A stretch of DNA of 64,000 nt from Aspidapion aeneum. Its lineage: Eukaryota > Arthropoda > Insecta > Coleoptera > Brentidae. Shown here one piece after another: positions 32,645-41,911 of the stretch. The position numbers and the translations under genes are program-made. Where the stretch lies: assembly GCA_963576565.1 (NCBI GenBank), contig OY755038.1, positions 135,859,348 through 135,923,347 on the forward strand. Direction: 5' to 3'. The number at the start of each line of letters is the position of its first letter. Within the stretch, counting starts at the first letter, position 1. Under the pieces are notes generated by a model. That model had not been told where the DNA came from. It ran no database searches and saw only the letters and a program-made list of their open reading frames with translations.

Positions 32645-34790
32645 CATTAATAGTAGAGCACATGAACTATGTAAAAATGGTTTTATCGTGCGATCTTTGA
32701 GCAAAACGCCGTTTTAACTGTAGATCTAGAGGCTTAAGATAAGTTTAAAAAGTACTTTTTTTCCAAACCCGCGCAGGGTTGTGGGGGGCGCCATATTGAA
32801 TTTTACCGGCATTAGTCTAGATAATTTTTTTTTGCTAAAATTTCTTAATCAATTAAAAAAAAAGGTGTCGTTATTAGGCAACTGCCTTGCGTTATTAAAC
32901 CAAAAAAAAAACTGGCGACCGGGCGCAAACAGCCGATGAGCAAAAAATTTACAAATTTCTTGTAATCATTTTAATTTTTTTTTATTTTGCAAAATTTTTC
33001 TTTAAGGCCACCTAAAATCTTGACTGGGTAAGCTATGCATTTAAGATATAGCTTTTTGTAATGGCACATTTATTGTGCTTTTGACCGTGTATTCAGGTGT
33101 GGCTAATAGCTCGTTGCAATTTTTTTAATTAATATTTTTTATCATGGGAACACATCATTTTTCAAATTTTGGATGAACCGGATTCAAAAAACATTAATTT
33201 TTTTTCTAGCAAAATGCATCACAGAATTACCAACTTATTTATTGCCCATTACTTTTGAAATGTGTGGCTATTAAATGGTGGAAAACATTTTTTTGTCCTA
33301 TGACCTTGAAACATTGCACAAGCCTCTAAACATAAAAAATAGAAATAATTAATTTTTGATCAAAAAACGACTTTTTTAAAAACTTGCCTTTTTAACCTGA
33401 ATTTTTTGTGGTGATTTTGGTTTCAGGCGCAAACAGCTGATGAGCAAAAAATTTACAAAATTCTTGTAATCATTTTTTTATTTTTTTTATTTTGCAAAAT
33501 TTTTGTTTGAGGCCACCTGACCCGTTTAAGATATACCTTTTTGTAATGACATATTTATTGTGCTTTTGACCCTGTATTCAGCTGTGGTTAATAACTTGTT
33601 GCTATTTTTTAAATTAATATTTTTTGTTCGAAATTTGTAGACAATGATTGAGTAAAAATAAAATTTCAGACTTACATTGTCTTTATTTATTTTAAACATG
33701 ACGTATCGGTTAGAGATACTTACTAACCGAAACGTCGTGTTTAAAATAAATAAAGACAATGGAAGTCCGAAATTTTATTTCTTAATATTGTTTATCTTGG
33801 GAACACATAATTTTTCAAATTTTGGATGAACCGGGTTCAAAAAATATTAATTTTTTTTCTAGCAAAATGCATCACAGAATTACCAACCTAAATATTGCCA
33901 ATTACTTTCGAAATGTATGGCTATCAACTGGTGAAAAAATTTCTTAGTCTTATGACCTTGAAATATTTCAAAGGCCTCTAAACATAAAAAATAGAAAGAA
34001 TTAATTTTTGATAAAAAAAACGTCTATTTTAAATACTCGCCTTTTTAACCTGAATTTTTTGTGGTGATTTTGGTTTCCTGTACCACACATTAATCTATGG
34101 TTCTTAGGCTTTTAAACAGTGTATCTGAGATATGAGAGTTCTGTGAAGAAATTTTGAGATAAAGGGGCATATTCCAACGAAACGTGGATTTTATCGACAT
34201 TAGTTTAAATAATATTAAATTTTTTTAAAATTTATACACCAATTTTAAAAAAGAATGTGTCATTTTTAAGCGAATGCCTTCTGTTAATAAACAAAAAAAA
34301 ACGGTTGTCAGGCGCAACCAGCCGATGAGTAAATAGTCTACAAATTTGTAACATTTTTTTAAGTTTTTTTTATTTTGAAAAATTTTTGTATGAGGCCACC
34401 TGAAATCTTTATGACGTAACCTATGCGCTTAAGATATACTTCCTTGTAATGGCACGTTTATTGTGCTTTTGACTGTGTATTCAGCTTTGGCTATTAACTC
34501 GTTGTTGTTTTTTAAATTCAAATTTTTTATATTGGGAATACAGAATTTTTCAAATTTTGGATGAACCGGGTTTAAATAACATTTATTTTATTTCTAGAAA
34601 AATGCATTATCAACTTTTGTATTACCAATTATTTTTCAAATGTTTAACTATCAATTGGTGAAAAACATATTTTAGTCTTATGACATTGAAATTTAGAAAG
34701 TCTGTAAATCACTATTGTAAATACACGCCTTTCTAACTTTATTTTTTTATACCACACGTTAATCTATGGATCTTAGGCTTAGAGTAATAA
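32645..34790 (+). repeat. Third array of the dispersed AT-rich family (forward)
   Basis: Partial copies start near 32645, 33425 and 33790, sharing all landmarks with 6241-9209 (GATCGTGCGATC-like start, TGTGCTTTTGACC, TACCACACATTAATC). It lies outside the polymerase-interrupting pair, so the family is dispersed and not confined to that foldback. Confidence 0.8.
33626..33790. mobile_element. Hairpin MITE, copy 2
   Basis: Inserted in the array. It pairs AAATTTCAGACTTACATTG at the left with CAATGGAAGTCCGAAATTTT at the right, around ACCGAAACGTCGTG. The left flank carries the GTAGACAATGATTGAGT tail also seen beside the other copies. Confidence 0.8.
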
Positions 34791-35407
34791 AATATAAAGA
34801 GAACTCGTAGCCCCGTTTTCGGTGGTCATTCATTCATTTGTTGGTAAACAATGTAGCTTTTCTGCTGTTGCCACCTCCAATGCCTCTGTAAAATTTTATA
34901 AAAAATAAGTAAGGTTCAACTTCTTACTTTACCAAAATATATAGTGCTGTTGGTTAGTTTATTCAAACCGTGCGATAATTTGTCATGCTCTATTAGCCCG
35001 CATCGCGTCGTTTTATGCTGTGTATTTCTTATTACATCCTGCGATAACAACTCATTTAAACAACTTAATTTATGAACGGCCCCTTTTCCCACAATTTTTT
35101 CAGGACGTGGCAACAGGTGTATGGCATCATATTACGGATTTCGAGTTAGCAGTGCCGGCTTTCGCGTTGAGCTACTTGGACTACATTCCCAGGGAAAAAG
35201 GGAATGCTTTTTCCTATTGTAGGGGACGATTAACTATTAGTCATTGTTCCAACAGTTTTAACCGGTATTAAGGATATTCTATTTTATTATTTTAAAATGC
35301 GGCTTTTCTGTTTGGAAAGTTGAAGCACTATTAACCATCCAAACGAGAATTGCATAGGATTGTTTTAATTTTCTCTAACTAAGTATTTAGTACTCAAATA
35401 CCAAATT
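34791..35407. other. Unassigned segment
   Basis: Two overlapping frames (34916-35113 minus, 35020-35271 plus) have no recognisable domain and no supporting signals. I leave them uncalled. Confidence 0.4.
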
Positions 35408-35532
35408 GCAAATAATGCAAGGACCTAAAACTATAAACAATAAGTGAAATTAAAGAAAGAAAAATAAGAAAAAAAGTTTTTTTTCTTTAATTTCACTTGT
35501 TGTTTATAGTTTTAGGTCCTTGCATTATTTGC
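35408..35532. repeat. Hairpin with ~52-bp arms
   Basis: GCAAATAATGCAAGGACCTA at the left and its inverse at the right, with an A/T-rich loop of about 15-20 bp. The inner part (TTTCACTTGTTGTTTATA) recurs at 35857-35875 after the tRNA-like sequence. Confidence 0.8.
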
Positions 35533-35755
35533 CCATTGCGATCAGAAATTTTAACACAGGAAAAGGTGATCTCATGTTTTCAGACTTTGATAATTTGCGT
35601 CTAACTTTTGAGTTTTCATACCTTTGACAGTGGGAAGGAAGAATTATGCAAATCAGTTTGATGACTTAGTCGAGTTAATACCCTGAGAGTCTTTCGTTCT
35701 TGTATTGAGACACCGCAGCCTGCGTAGATGAAAGTTTTCCTAAAATTTATGTGTG

Positions 35756-35827
35756 GCTTCGGTAGTTCAATGTTTAGAATGTTTGCGTACAGAGCAAGAG
35801 ATCACGGTTTCGAGTCCCAGCCGAAGC
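35756..35827 (+). tRNA. tRNA-like sequence, probably SINE-derived or a pseudo-tRNA
   Basis: A 72-nt stretch has a perfect 7-bp acceptor stem (GCTTCGG with CCGAAGC), a 4-bp D stem and a 5-bp anticodon stem around GTACAGA. The loop would give anticodon ACA. The T loop (TTTCGAGT) has one extra base and its stem pairs poorly. No CCA is encoded. An ACA anticodon is unusual, since cysteine tRNAs normally carry GCA. The element continues into a T-rich body shared with the neighbouring hairpin, which fits a tRNA-derived SINE. Confidence 0.4.
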
Positions 35828-36062
35828 AAAAACTTTTTTCTTATTTTTCTTTCTGTAATTTCACTTGTTGTTTATAAGTATTTAGTAGTTTTGTAGTTTT
35901 TCTGTGGTGAATACAATTCCGCATTTTTTTGTCATTGGCGAAAACGAAATGAAGCTGCGTTTATAATGCAGAACAAAGAAGTTTTCAGTCCACCAAGCAC
36001 GGACATACCAAACATATGGAAACCATCCCTTAAGGAAAACAAGCGTCTTAGAATTAAATAAA

Positions 36063-36489
36063 TGGATCCATGTCGGATCTCATACCTTCCTAGCCCATTA
36101 GCGCACTCCACGTTATATCAACCTTGAAAACAGTTTTTTGTAAATATCTCCGAAATAAAAGCCCCCACGAACTTTCCGGGCATAACATAATTTTTTTCAA
36201 ACAACGCGCCCTACTATATTTTAAAAACCGTATATTGATGCGACCGGCGCCGGCGCTCCGTTAAAAAGTTAGCATTTTTTAAACTTTTTAACGGTCAAAA
36301 AACTGTCATTAGCATTGATGAATTTTGACTAAAATCTAATCAGCTCGTTGCAGTATCGAGTTAGCTAAAAATTTCATGTAAATCGGTTAAGCGGTTTAGA
36401 TGCTATCGCGTTACGGACAGATACACACACATATGGAAATAAGAGGCGCTGTGGGGACTCCTACTTTTCACGTGCGTTGCGCGGACCAC
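36063..36489 (+). mobile_element. Dispersed repeat with CTAG-type 3' end, copy 1
   Basis: A ~430-bp block begins GGATCCATGTCGGATCTCAT, includes TCCTAGCCCATTAGCGC, and ends GCGTTGCGCGGACCACTAG. A reverse copy lies near 48745-49100. The CTAG end after a GC-rich potential stem suggests a Helitron-like 3' terminus. I could not define a matching 5' TC end, so the class is uncertain. Confidence 0.45.
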
Positions 36490-36805
36490 TAGATAGAATA
36501 GAGATAAATGAAATGTTTAAAAACAGGGGTTTTTTGCGGTGCTCCAGTCACGTGGAAGCCTACTTAAAATTTTAAAAAATATCAAAATAGAGAAAATCTG
36601 TCAAACAGGTTTCACATGCGATGTGAGGTCCCTACGTTGTGAGGTCCATAAACGATGTGTGGTCCTTAGTGACGTCGGCGTCGCCTCGAAAAGTTTGTAA
36701 ATCGAAATGTCGCGTCGTTGCCCGGTCCGCTAGAACAGATGGCTAAGATAAGGACGATAGGGATTTATTTCCCAGACGGACCGATATTGCGTCGAAGTTA
36801 CAGAT
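36490..36805. other. Unassigned, GC-richer leader of the 36806 ORF
   Basis: CpG-containing sequence, richer in G and C than the surroundings. No TATA box or splice site can be asserted. Confidence 0.35.
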
Positions 36806-37006
36806 ATGGGCGCTGTGAATTTAAACTTTATTGTGGAGGAAAATGCAGTTGCGGTGCCTCATGATGTTCGTGTCGTACTTTATATGATCGTTTTGTGTGT
36901 GCTTATCCTTGCTGTCTTAAAACTAAGGCAAGCCTACCGAAGAAGCGTGAAACGAAACTTTTCGAGAAGTATGGTCCTAAGAGGAGCTACAGACGTACTT
37001 GTATAA
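36806..37006 (+). CDS. Hypothetical 66-aa single-pass membrane protein
   Basis: The frame begins MGAVNLNFIVEENAVAVPHD, followed by one hydrophobic segment (VVLYMIVLCVLILAV, about residues 23-38) and a basic carboxyl half (KLRQAYRRSVKRNFSRS). That is the layout of a small type I or III membrane protein with a positive cytosolic tail. An AATAAA is present about 60 bp after the stop. I do not recognise the family. It lies in a GC-richer pocket between repeats, and could be a small viral-type or host gene, or chance. Confidence 0.35.
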   Translation: MGAVNLNFIVEENAVAVPHDVRVVLYMIVLCVLILAVLKLRQAYRRSVKRNFSRSMVLRGATDVLV

Positions 37007-37656
37007 TAGTAACAATAATAACATCAGTTGCTGCTTGGTATGTACAAACCTTTTCTATACCAACCAAATAAATATTTTCGTCATGTTGCTGTTATTGTTG
37101 TCCCAGAGCTTGTTGCTGATTTTTTCCCAATAATTGATTTGACAGCACTTTTACAAAAACTTTTTGTGTTTTTTTTTAAGTGAAAGACTTTTAATAATGT
37201 TTAGTAATTTAGTCTAAATGCACATTTCATTCATTTTCATTGCATAGGTAATTAGAAATTATTTTATTTTAAATTTTTTAATCTTAAATGGCTTATATTA
37301 CATAATATTATTACTCATAATAACAACAAAAGTTTTGAATAATGCAATTTAAATTGATAGATGCAATTTAAACATAATCAGCAATTATCATTTTTTAATT
37401 AATTTTTCAGTCAATGTTGTCATATTATTTTTTTTAAATATTTTTAAGGAAACAGCTTTTTAGTCTGTATGCCTTTTGATTGGGATGAAACGTATGACCA
37501 TAGAGTAAGATAGCCTATGGCAGCAGAGGCACGGTCCCGGCTTACGGATCTTTTAGTTTACCTAGCCTGCGCTAGCTGCGGAATTATATTAAATTTAAAA
37601 TTTTCTGGTAAATGCTCGCTCTTTGACTGTGCTTTGTTGCCCGATCTCTTGTCGTG
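37007..37656. other. Flank of the errantivirus-like insertion
   Basis: No gene is seen. The last 77 bp (37580-37656) are repeated at 39805-39881 as part of the tandem duplication and end in the target duplication CGTG (37653-37656). Confidence 0.6.
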
Positions 37657-37881
37657 AGTTAAGTATTAACTTTAGAGTTAATTGTTTTTAAAAAATTTTA
37701 TTTTGCGTAATAACTTTAAAGTAACAATAGTACGATCTTAAGTCTACAGAAGCTTTGCTGGGAATGGTTTAATTTTCTCCTAATAATTCATATAATAGTA
37801 AAAAAGTGCAAAGTTAGCAAACACGTGTGGTTATAAAAATGCTTATCTAATATAATAAAAATAAATTATGTGAATATAACT
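37657..37881 (-). repeat. 3' LTR (outer copy)
   Basis: AGTTAAGTATTAACTTTAG to GTGAATATAACT. It abuts the target duplication on its left and a polypurine tract on its right. Confidence 0.95.
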
Positions 37882-39686
37882 CCTCCCTCCTTAGGTCTGA
37901 AAATCACGGAGTTGAAGACGGAGTTGTTTTCAGGCTCAACTTCAGAGTTGCGGCTGGATTTTGCTTCTTCATCAGGTGGTTGCTTTACCACTGTTTTTCT
38001 TGACGTTTTGTGTCGGCAAGACTTCAGTGAAACTCCATTTTTCCAAAAGTAAAATATCATCATGGCTATGGCAATCATAATGATAACTGAAGTAACGTAA
38101 GACGTGATGTGGCTGGCATGAAATTCATTTTGAATCTTGATTGGTTTTAATTTATTGGCAATATCATTTAATTTATAGATATTGGCAATATCGATTTTTG
38201 TTAAATTTGTTGATTCCAAAATTTCTGGTTGCTTAAATTTTTGGAATTCAATATTTGGTAAGATCAGTGGTCTTCCTTTTATTAATTGGTTTTCGTTTCT
38301 GTATTTTCGATTTGCAACTGTTACTTCACATGACTGTGGAATTCTAATTAAAATCGGTTTACTAGTTCCAATATATTGACTAGTGCGGCATTTTGTGTGG
38401 ACCATTTCAGTTTTGGCTGGCATCACCAGTAGTTGGTCTTGTGCGATTTGTTCGATTATTGATTCTTGCAGATTGATGTTAAACACAGGGCAGTTTTGTG
38501 GTTGAAAGCCCTCTGTGAGTCTAAGGGTGCAATTGTCATCGGTGGTGAATCGTTCTTGGCAGTAGTACGTTTCTTCTAATTGTGGGCAGGCTTCTTCATG
38601 GAACTGATTTTTCTGTAAGCTTCGTGCCAAAAAGGGGTATCGAGGTACGAAAATTTGGTTATTTTGGATAGTAGGTATTAATTGGTAAAATGTATATGTT
38701 TCGGGTTCAATAATTGGGACATGAATTGCAAAAATTAATTTTAAGTTTGAAAAAGTTATTTGTGTACCCAAAAATTGATAGTAAGTTAAGACATTATTAA
38801 AACTTGGAATTTGACTAGGTTTGTAAATTTTCTTTAAATATTCCATCATTCGAATCAGTTCAGTGCCTGAAATAATTGAGTTATGCAAAGTGTTTAATTT
38901 TGCAAACATTATTGCATCTCCTAAATTATCGACAAAAGTAATAAGATTTTGGCAATCTAAATTGATTTGTGATAACAAATTTTGGAAAGTCAAATAGATA
39001 TTTAAATCTCGAATTGTTGTTCCCATATAATTTTGTAATCTTTTTAAACTGTTTTCTAATTTATTTTGGTTACTACTAAGAACTGTTAAGGTTTTGTTAT
39101 AATCTCGAATTAAGGTTTTTGATAACGAGATTTGTAAATTCATTTCTTGAACAATGGTTTTTTGATTTTTCTGTAAGTGAGATATTGCTTGTTCGTAACG
39201 TTCACCATCTTCGGAGTCGAGGGTTCCAAAAAGCCATTTATTAATTTTTCCGACAACATTAATTAAACCTCGTTTATTCCTGATAACAGGGTGCAAATTT
39301 AAAATTTTATTTTGAGTGGTTTGTATTAAATATTCCGTTCTCAAAAGTGAGCTTTCGGAAAGACTGTTTAAAGATATCGGATTTGTATTATTGTCTTTTA
39401 AAAAGTTTTGTTTAATCATTGAGAAATATTTTTTAATTTTTGAAAATTGATCGATTATTGATTGAAGATCAATATAATGCAAAAAAGTGTGTTTTGTATA
39501 AATTTGTTTTGAGCTACCTAGTTGGATAGGAAGAAGGGAGTTATTTAAGGTCGTAATTTGCACGTCATCATTGCTGCTGACTACTATTAGTGACGTCATT
39601 ATGACTGCTACTATGAGGGCGTTCCTCGGGAGTGTCATTTTGAACCTGTAAAGAAGATTTCTTTTTAGTTTTTGGTTTTCGCGCAC
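37866..39686 (-). CDS. env: Envelope fusion glycoprotein, duplicated copy 1, 606 aa
   Basis: The amino end has a hydrophobic signal-like segment (NALIVAVIMTSLIVV, about residues 22-36). A furin-type RNKR site is at about 136-139, directly followed by a hydrophobic GLINVVGKINKWLFGTLD segment, the signature of insect errantivirus and baculovirus F-type fusion proteins. A single membrane segment (about 529-548) precedes a 58-residue cytoplasmic tail. Several cysteines lie between residues 360 and 440. This family mediates membrane fusion. The stop overlaps the LTR edge. It differs from copy 2 at two noticed residues. Here the ORF sits outside the second LTR copy, so it may not be expressed from the normal spliced env transcript. 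Confidence 0.9.
   Translation of the reverse strand: MRENQKLKRNLLYRFKMTLPRNALIVAVIMTSLIVVSSNDDVQITTLNNSLLPIQLGSSKQIYTKHTFLHYIDLQSIIDQFSKIKKYFSMIKQNFLKDNNTNPISLNSLSESSLLRTEYLIQTTQNKILNLHPVIRNKRGLINVVGKINKWLFGTLDSEDGERYEQAISHLQKNQKTIVQEMNLQISLSKTLIRDYNKTLTVLSSNQNKLENSLKRLQNYMGTTIRDLNIYLTFQNLLSQINLDCQNLITFVDNLGDAIMFAKLNTLHNSIISGTELIRMMEYLKKIYKPSQIPSFNNVLTYYQFLGTQITFSNLKLIFAIHVPIIEPETYTFYQLIPTIQNNQIFVPRYPFLARSLQKNQFHEEACPQLEETYYCQERFTTDDNCTLRLTEGFQPQNCPVFNINLQESIIEQIAQDQLLVMPAKTEMVHTKCRTSQYIGTSKPILIRIPQSCEVTVANRKYRNENQLIKGRPLILPNIEFQKFKQPEILESTNLTKIDIANIYKLNDIANKLKPIKIQNEFHASHITSYVTSVIIMIAIAMMIFYFWKNGVSLKSCRHKTSRKTVVKQPPDEEAKSSRNSEVEPENNSVFNSVIFRPKEGGVIFT
37882..37893 (-). promoter_or_regulatory. 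Polypurine tract (outer copy)
   Basis: The minus strand reads AAGGAGGGAGG immediately before the 3' LTR. The same tract is repeated at 40107-40118. Confidence 0.8.
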
Positions 39687-39881
39687 TCGATTTATGATAA
39701 GTGCCTTTTGTGGTGAAAATCTTTTTAGGAGTTTGTCTCTTTACTGCGGTTTTTGTAAATTTGGGGGCATCTTTTGATCTCGATTTCGTTTGTATGTAGG
39801 CGTCGGAATTATATTAAATTTAAAATTTTCTGGTAAATGCTCGCTCTTTGACTGTGCTTTGTTGCCCGATCTCTTGTCGTG

Positions 39882-40106
39882 AGTTAAGTATTAACTTTAG
39901 AGTTAATTGTTTTTAAAAAATTTTATTTTGCGTAATAACTTTAAAGTAACAATAGTACGATCTTAAGTCTACAGAAGCTTTGCTGGGAATGGTTTAATTT
40001 TCTCCTAATAATTCATATAATAGTAAAAAAGTGCAAAGTTAGCAAACACGTGTGGTTATAAAAATGCTTATCTAATATAATAAAAATAAATTATGTGAAT
40101 ATAACT
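39882..40106 (-). repeat. Internal LTR copy made by the tandem duplication
   Basis: It has the same sequence as 37657-37881, including the upstream 77 bp of flank ending CGTG. It is not a product of reverse transcription, because the flanking host sequence came with it. Confidence 0.95.
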
Positions 40107-41911
40107 CCTCCCTCCTTAGGTCTGAAAATCACGGAGTTGAAGACGGAGTTGTTTTCAGGCTCAACTTCAGAGTTGCGGCTGGATTTTGCTTCTTCATCAG
40201 GTGGTTGCTTTACCACTGTTTTTCTTGACGTTTTGTGTCGGCAAGACTTCAGTGAAACTCCATTTTTCCAAAAGTAAAATATCATCATGGCTATGGCAAT
40301 CATAATGATAACTGAAGTAACGTAAGACGTGATGTGGCTGGCATGAAATTCATTTTGAATCTTGATTGGTTTTAATTTATTGGCAATATCATTTAATTTA
40401 TAGATATTGGCAATATCGATTTTTGTTAAATTTGTTGATTCCAAAATTTCTGGTTGCTTAAATTTTTGGAATTCAATATTTGGTAAGATCAGTGGTCTTC
40501 CTTTTATTAATTGGTTTTCGTTTCTGTATTTTCGATTTGCAACTGTTACTTCACATGACTGTGGAATTCTAATTAAAATCGGTTTACTAGTTCCAATATA
40601 TTGACTAGTGCGGCATTTTGTGTGGACCATTTCAGTTTTGGCTGGCATCACCAGTAGTTGGTCTTGTGCGATTTGTTCGATTATTGATTCTTGCAGATTG
40701 ATGTTAAACACAGGGCAGTTTTGTGGTTGAAAGCCCTCTGTGAGTCTAAGGGTGCAATTGTCATCGGTGGTGAATCGTTCTTGGCAGTAGTACGTTTCTT
40801 CTAATTGTGGGCAGGCTTCTTCATGGAACTGATTTTTCTGTAAGCTTCGTGCCAAAAAGGGGTATCGAGGTACGAAAATTTGGTTATTTTGGATAGTAGG
40901 TATTAATTGGTAAAATGTATATGTTTCGGGTTCAATAATTGGGACATGAATTGCAAAAATTAATTTTAAGTTTGAAAAAGTTATTTGTGTACCCAAAAAT
41001 TGATAGTAAGTTAAGACATTATTAAAACTTGGAATTTGACTAGGTTTGTAAATTTTCTTTAAATATTCCATCATTCGAATCAGTTCAGTGCCTGAAATAA
41101 TTGAGTTATGCAAAGTGTTTAATTTTGCAGACATTATTGCATCTCCTAAATTATCGACAAAAGTAATAAGATTTTGGCAATCTAAATTGATTTGTGATAA
41201 CAAATTTTGGAAAGTCAAATAGATATTTAAATCTCGAATTGTTGTTCCCATATAATTTTGTAATCTTTTTAAACTGTTTTCTAATTTATTTTGGTTACTA
41301 CTAAGAACTGTTAAGGTTTTGTTATAATCTCGAATTAAGGTTTTTGATAACGAGATTTGTAAATTCATTTCTTGAACAATGGTTTTTTGATTTTTCTGTA
41401 AGTGAGATATTGCTTGTTCGTAACGTTCACCATCTTCGGAGTCGAGGGTTCCAAAAAGCCATTTATTAATTTTTCCGACAACATTAATTAAACCTCGTTT
41501 ATTCCTGATAACAGGGTGCAAATTTAAAATTTTATTTTGAGTGGTTTGTATTAAATATTCCGTTCTCAAAAGTGAGCTTTCGGAAAGACTGTTTAAAGAT
41601 ATCGGATTTGTATTATTGTCTTTTAAAAAGTTTTGTTTAATCATTGAGAAATATTTTTTAATTTTTGAAAATTGATCGATTATTGATTGAAGATCAATAT
41701 AATGCAAAAAAGTGTGTTTTGTATAAATTTGTTTTGAGCTACCTAGTTGGATAGGAAGAAGGGGGTTATTTAAGGTCGTAATTTGCACGTCATCATTGCT
41801 GCTGACTACTATTAGTGACGTCATTATGACTGCTACTATGAGGGCGTTCCTCGGGAGTGTCATTTTGAACCTGTAAAGAAGATTTCTTTTTAGTTTTTGG
41901 TTTTCGCGCAC
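40091..41911 (-). CDS. env: Envelope fusion glycoprotein, copy 2 (in native position), 606 aa
   Basis: It has the same domain order as copy 1: signal segment, RNKR processing site, fusion-peptide-like segment, cysteine-bearing ectodomain, membrane anchor and short basic tail. Its start overlaps the end of pol by 119 bp in another frame, the usual errantivirus arrangement where env is made from a spliced subgenomic RNA. The differences from copy 1 are a Ser/Pro near residue 50 and a Phe/Ser in the AIMFAKLN/AIMSAKLN segment. The gene is complete, with no stop or frameshift. Function is inferred from family membership only. Confidence 0.93.
   Translation of the reverse strand: MRENQKLKRNLLYRFKMTLPRNALIVAVIMTSLIVVSSNDDVQITTLNNPLLPIQLGSSKQIYTKHTFLHYIDLQSIIDQFSKIKKYFSMIKQNFLKDNNTNPISLNSLSESSLLRTEYLIQTTQNKILNLHPVIRNKRGLINVVGKINKWLFGTLDSEDGERYEQAISHLQKNQKTIVQEMNLQISLSKTLIRDYNKTLTVLSSNQNKLENSLKRLQNYMGTTIRDLNIYLTFQNLLSQINLDCQNLITFVDNLGDAIMSAKLNTLHNSIISGTELIRMMEYLKKIYKPSQIPSFNNVLTYYQFLGTQITFSNLKLIFAIHVPIIEPETYTFYQLIPTIQNNQIFVPRYPFLARSLQKNQFHEEACPQLEETYYCQERFTTDDNCTLRLTEGFQPQNCPVFNINLQESIIEQIAQDQLLVMPAKTEMVHTKCRTSQYIGTSKPILIRIPQSCEVTVANRKYRNENQLIKGRPLILPNIEFQKFKQPEILESTNLTKIDIANIYKLNDIANKLKPIKIQNEFHASHITSYVTSVIIMIAIAMMIFYFWKNGVSLKSCRHKTSRKTVVKQPPDEEAKSSRNSEVEPENNSVFNSVIFRPKEGGVIFT

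Noticed and set aside
35020..35271. 83-aa plus-strand ORF
   Set aside because: No recognisable motif, overlaps an equally featureless minus-strand frame, and lies among repeats.
39882..40106. Solo LTR or second gypsy insertion
   Set aside because: It is accompanied by the same 77 bp of external flank and identical neighbours, so it is part of the 2,225-bp tandem duplication.
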